Positions 62,184 through 64,000 of a stretch of 64,000 nt of DNA are shown in pieces. Numbering within the stretch: the first letter of the stretch is position 1; each line of letters begins with the position of its first letter. The notes beneath the pieces are model-generated. The model was not told the origin of the DNA. It saw nothing but the letters and a program-made list of their open reading frames with translations, and searched no databases. Origin of the DNA: Coprousia sp963931435 (lineage in GTDB: Bacteria > Actinomycetota > Coriobacteriia > Coriobacteriales > Coriobacteriaceae); contig OZ007012.1 of NCBI GenBank assembly GCA_963931435.1, positions 1,674,001-1,738,000 on the forward strand. Reading direction: 5' to 3'. A program made the translations under genes and the position numbers.

Positions 62184-62612
62184 CTACTCGGCGATGGTCA
62201 CACCCATGGAGCGGGCGGTGCCGGCGATGATCTTCTTGGCGGCCTCGATGTCGTTGGCGTTGAGGTCCGGCATCTTGGTCTCAGCGATCTGGGTCAGCTG
62301 CTCCTGGCTGAGCTGGCCGACCTTGTCGCGCTGCGGGACAGCCGAGCCGCTCTTGAGGCCGAGGGCCTTCTTGATGAGATGGGCCGCCGGCGGAGTGTGG
62401 GTCTCGAAGGTGAAGGAGCGATCCTCGTAGACGAAGATCTCGACGGGGATGATATCGCCCATCTTGTCCTGCGTGGCAGCGTTGAACGCCTGGCAGAACT
62501 GCATGATGTTCACCTGAGCGGCACCGAGCGCCGGGCCCACGGGAGGAGCCGGGTTGGCCTGGCCGGCCGGAATCTGGAGCTTGATGACGGTTGCAATCTT
62601 CTTTTCAGCCAT
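62184..62612 (-). CDS. rplK: 50S ribosomal protein L11
   Basis: 142 residues with IKLQIPAGQANPAPPVGPALG and ARSMGV near the end. It binds the GTPase-associated region of 23S rRNA. ATG 62612 is chosen over an in-frame upstream TTG because AGGAAGG then lies at usual spacing. Confidence 0.98.
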   Translation of the reverse strand: MAEKKIATVIKLQIPAGQANPAPPVGPALGAAQVNIMQFCQAFNAATQDKMGDIIPVEIFVYEDRSFTFETHTPPAAHLIKKALGLKSGSAVPQRDKVGQLSQEQLTQIAETKMPDLNANDIEAAKKIIAGTARSMGVTIAE

Positions 62613-62725
62613 CTTCAAAACCTTCCTGAAAAGCGTTGGATCAAACTATCGTAGGCGTGTCGGCGCTAGAAGCACGCACGGGGATGAGCGGTCCCCGGCG
62701 AAACGCCCGCACGCGAACGGACGCG

Positions 62726-63262
62726 CTAGGCGACCACCGCGATCTGGTCGAAACCGAGCTCGACGGGGGTCTCGCGGCCGAAGATCATCAACGTGACCTT
62801 GACCTTGCCGGCCTCGGCGTTGATCTCGGCGATGGTGCCGTCGAAATCCGCGAGCGGGCCGGAGGTGACGCGCACCGACATGCCCACCTCGAGGCCGACG
62901 GATGTGCGCTTGGGGGTCTCGCCCTTCTTGGAGCGACGCATCATCTTGTTGTACTCGTCGCGCGAGAGAGGAGCGGGCTTGCCGTTGGCGCCCAGGAAAC
63001 CGGTGACACCGGGCGTGTTGCGCACGCAGGTCCAGGCATCGTCATCCATCTCCATACGGACCAGTACATAGCCCGGGAAGATCTTGACGTCCTTGGCCTT
63101 GCGCTCGCCACCCTCTTTGATCTCGGTCACCGTCTCGGTGGGAATCTCGATATCGAAGATGCGGTCCTGCATGCCCATGGTCTCGATGCGGTGCTCGAGA
63201 TCGGTCTTGACGCTCTTCTCGTAGCCGGAATAGGTGTGAACGACATACCAGCGCTTGGACAT
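62726..63262 (-). CDS. nusG: Transcription termination/antitermination factor NusG
   Basis: 178 residues: NGN domain (WYVVHTYSGYEKSVKTDLEHR, IFPGYVLVRME) and KOW domain (VRVTSGPLADFDGTIAEI). It starts 2 bp after the secE stop. It links RNA polymerase to the leading ribosome or to Rho. Confidence 0.97.
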   Translation of the reverse strand: MSKRWYVVHTYSGYEKSVKTDLEHRIETMGMQDRIFDIEIPTETVTEIKEGGERKAKDVKIFPGYVLVRMEMDDDAWTCVRNTPGVTGFLGANGKPAPLSRDEYNKMMRRSKKGETPKRTSVGLEVGMSVRVTSGPLADFDGTIAEINAEAGKVKVTLMIFGRETPVELGFDQIAVVA

Positions 63263-63264
63263 GG

Positions 63265-63624
63265 TTACCCCCTCAGACCCGAGAACAGCGCGAGACCCTC
63301 GCCGATCACCATGTCGAGCGCGGCGATGACCACGCCGACGACGATGAGCGAGATGCACACGGCGACGGAGTAGTTGAAGAGCTCCTTCTTGCTGGGCCAG
63401 GTCACGCGGCGCATCTCCGTGCGGACGCTGCCGAGATACTTCTTGATGCGACCGAAGAAGCCGGGCTTGGCGTTCTTCTTGGCCTTGGTGGCCTTGGCAG
63501 CCTTGGAGCCGGACTTAGCAGACTTATCGGTCGCGGAGGCCTTAGCCTTCTTGATGCCCTTGGAGGGGGCAGGGGTCTTGGGAGACTCCTCGCGACCCTT
63601 CTTGGTGCTCTTCTTATTCGCCAT
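63265..63624 (-). CDS. secE: Preprotein translocase subunit SecE
   Basis: 119 residues. A long Lys/Ala-rich N-terminal extension (about 1-55) precedes the single SecE helix module (GSVRTEMRRVTWPSKKELFNYSVAV then a membrane segment). It forms the SecYEG core. ATG 63624 follows GGAGG. The extension is longer than in E. coli-type minimal forms but common in actinobacteria. Confidence 0.95.
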   Translation of the reverse strand: MANKKSTKKGREESPKTPAPSKGIKKAKASATDKSAKSGSKAAKATKAKKNAKPGFFGRIKKYLGSVRTEMRRVTWPSKKELFNYSVAVCISLIVVGVVIAALDMVIGEGLALFSGLRG

Positions 63625-63663
63625 GATGGCTACCTCCGACAAACCTGCTTAAACATGGTAAAA

Positions 63664-63692
63664 CCGTAAGCCCCAAGGATCGGGGCTTACGG
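63664..63692 (-). terminator. Terminator downstream of tRNA-Trp
   Basis: CCGTAAGCCCC (63664-63674) pairs with GGGGCTTACGG (63682-63692), followed on the minus strand by TTTTACC. It lies between tRNA-Trp and secE. Confidence 0.8.
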
Positions 63693-63701
63693 ATTGATTA
63701 C

Positions 63702-63777
63702 TGGCACGCCAGGAAGGACTCGAACCCTCAACACTCGGTTTTGGAGACCGATGCTCTACCAATTGAACTACTGGCGT
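63702..63777 (-). tRNA. trnW: tRNA-Trp (CCA anticodon)
   Basis: 76 nt on the minus strand, with acceptor stem ACGCCAG/CTGGCGT, D-arm TAGTTCAATTGGTAGAGCA, anticodon CCA in GGTCTCCAAAACC, T-loop GGTTCGAGTCC, discriminator G and encoded CCA. Between rpmG and secE, the classical position. Confidence 0.97.
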
Positions 63778-63790
63778 AAGCTACAAGAGA

Positions 63791-63940
63791 CTAGCGGGTC
63801 TCTTTGTGCACGGTGTGACGACGGCACCAGGGGCAATACTTCTTGATCTCCATACGATCAGGCATGGTGGCCTTATTCTTGGTCGTCGTGTAGTTGCGAC
63901 GCTTGCACTCGGTGCATGCAAGGGTTACGAGAGTACGCAT
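63791..63940 (-). CDS. rpmG: 50S ribosomal protein L33
   Basis: 49 residues with four zinc-ligand-type cysteines (C9, C12, C36, C39; ACTECKRRNY and YCPWCRRHTVHKE), the zinc-binding form of L33. GGAGG lies 11 nt before the ATG at 63940. It precedes tRNA-Trp by 13 bp. Confidence 0.96.
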   Translation of the reverse strand: MRTLVTLACTECKRRNYTTTKNKATMPDRMEIKKYCPWCRRHTVHKETR

Positions 63941-64000
63941 GAAACTAATTACCTCCAAATACCGCCCCGTACGGGCACGGTGGAATACATTAGCATCTCG

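Overview
The window is high-GC DNA whose gene content fits a gut actinobacterium of the class Coriobacteriia (Collinsella/Olsenella-like). That is an inference from the GC bias, strong Shine-Dalgarno sites, oligopeptide and amino-acid catabolism genes, SipW-type surface proteins and the rpmG-tRNA-Trp-secE-nusG-rplK-rplA cluster. Most genes lie on the minus strand.

Layout by coordinate. 1-4108: a two-gene operon of zinc-ribbon membrane proteins, the second a fusion of thermolysin-like M4 protease and VWA domain that runs off the left edge. 4295-4421: a 127-bp element with perfect 20-bp terminal inverted repeats. 4436-6283: an HTH-aminotransferase fusion behind a promoter embedded in TTGAAC/GTTCAA operators. 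6418-8396: a PTS EIIC gene joined head to head with the 3' third of a GH31 glucosidase, a rearrangement or assembly scar. 8597-14162: a PurF-like transferase without Cys1, a DUF2130 protein, a patatin and two small unknowns. 14268-30110: a peptide-utilisation block with an oligopeptide ABC transporter (OppABCDF plus a second OppA), five intracellular peptidase or deformylase-like genes (C1, M20, S10, M18, def-like) and a divergent DUF1177-AroM pair. 30163-38578: a class II UvrA, an aldo/keto reductase with two 4Fe-4S motifs, MscS, a GNAT, a truncated XRE regulator and another zinc-ribbon surface protein. 38749-43897: leucine biosynthesis, with leuCDB and leuA transcribed separately; leuA is preceded by a 32-codon leader peptide carrying four CTA leucine codons.

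44156-59126: a surface-structure locus transcribed from a promoter upstream of a SipW-type signal peptidase. It encodes three proteins with SipW-dependent (TasA-like) signal peptides, a very large repeat protein, and two cell-wall-anchored proteins (LPKTG and LVQTG). The large gene is split by an IS110-family element. Removing about 1,518 bp restores one open frame of about 1,948 codons. The element's long left non-coding end is where a bridge RNA would be expected.

59698-61239: a PadR regulator and its membrane partner, with an operator inside the promoter spacer. 61291-63940: rplA, rplK, nusG, secE, tRNA-Trp and rpmG.

Functionally, the peptide transporter probably feeds the intracellular peptidases. 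The leu operons are under translation-coupled and possibly hairpin control. The SipW locus probably exports and cleaves fibre-like subunits, with the giant protein inactivated or truncated in this strain. Names rest on motifs read by eye; no database search was run.
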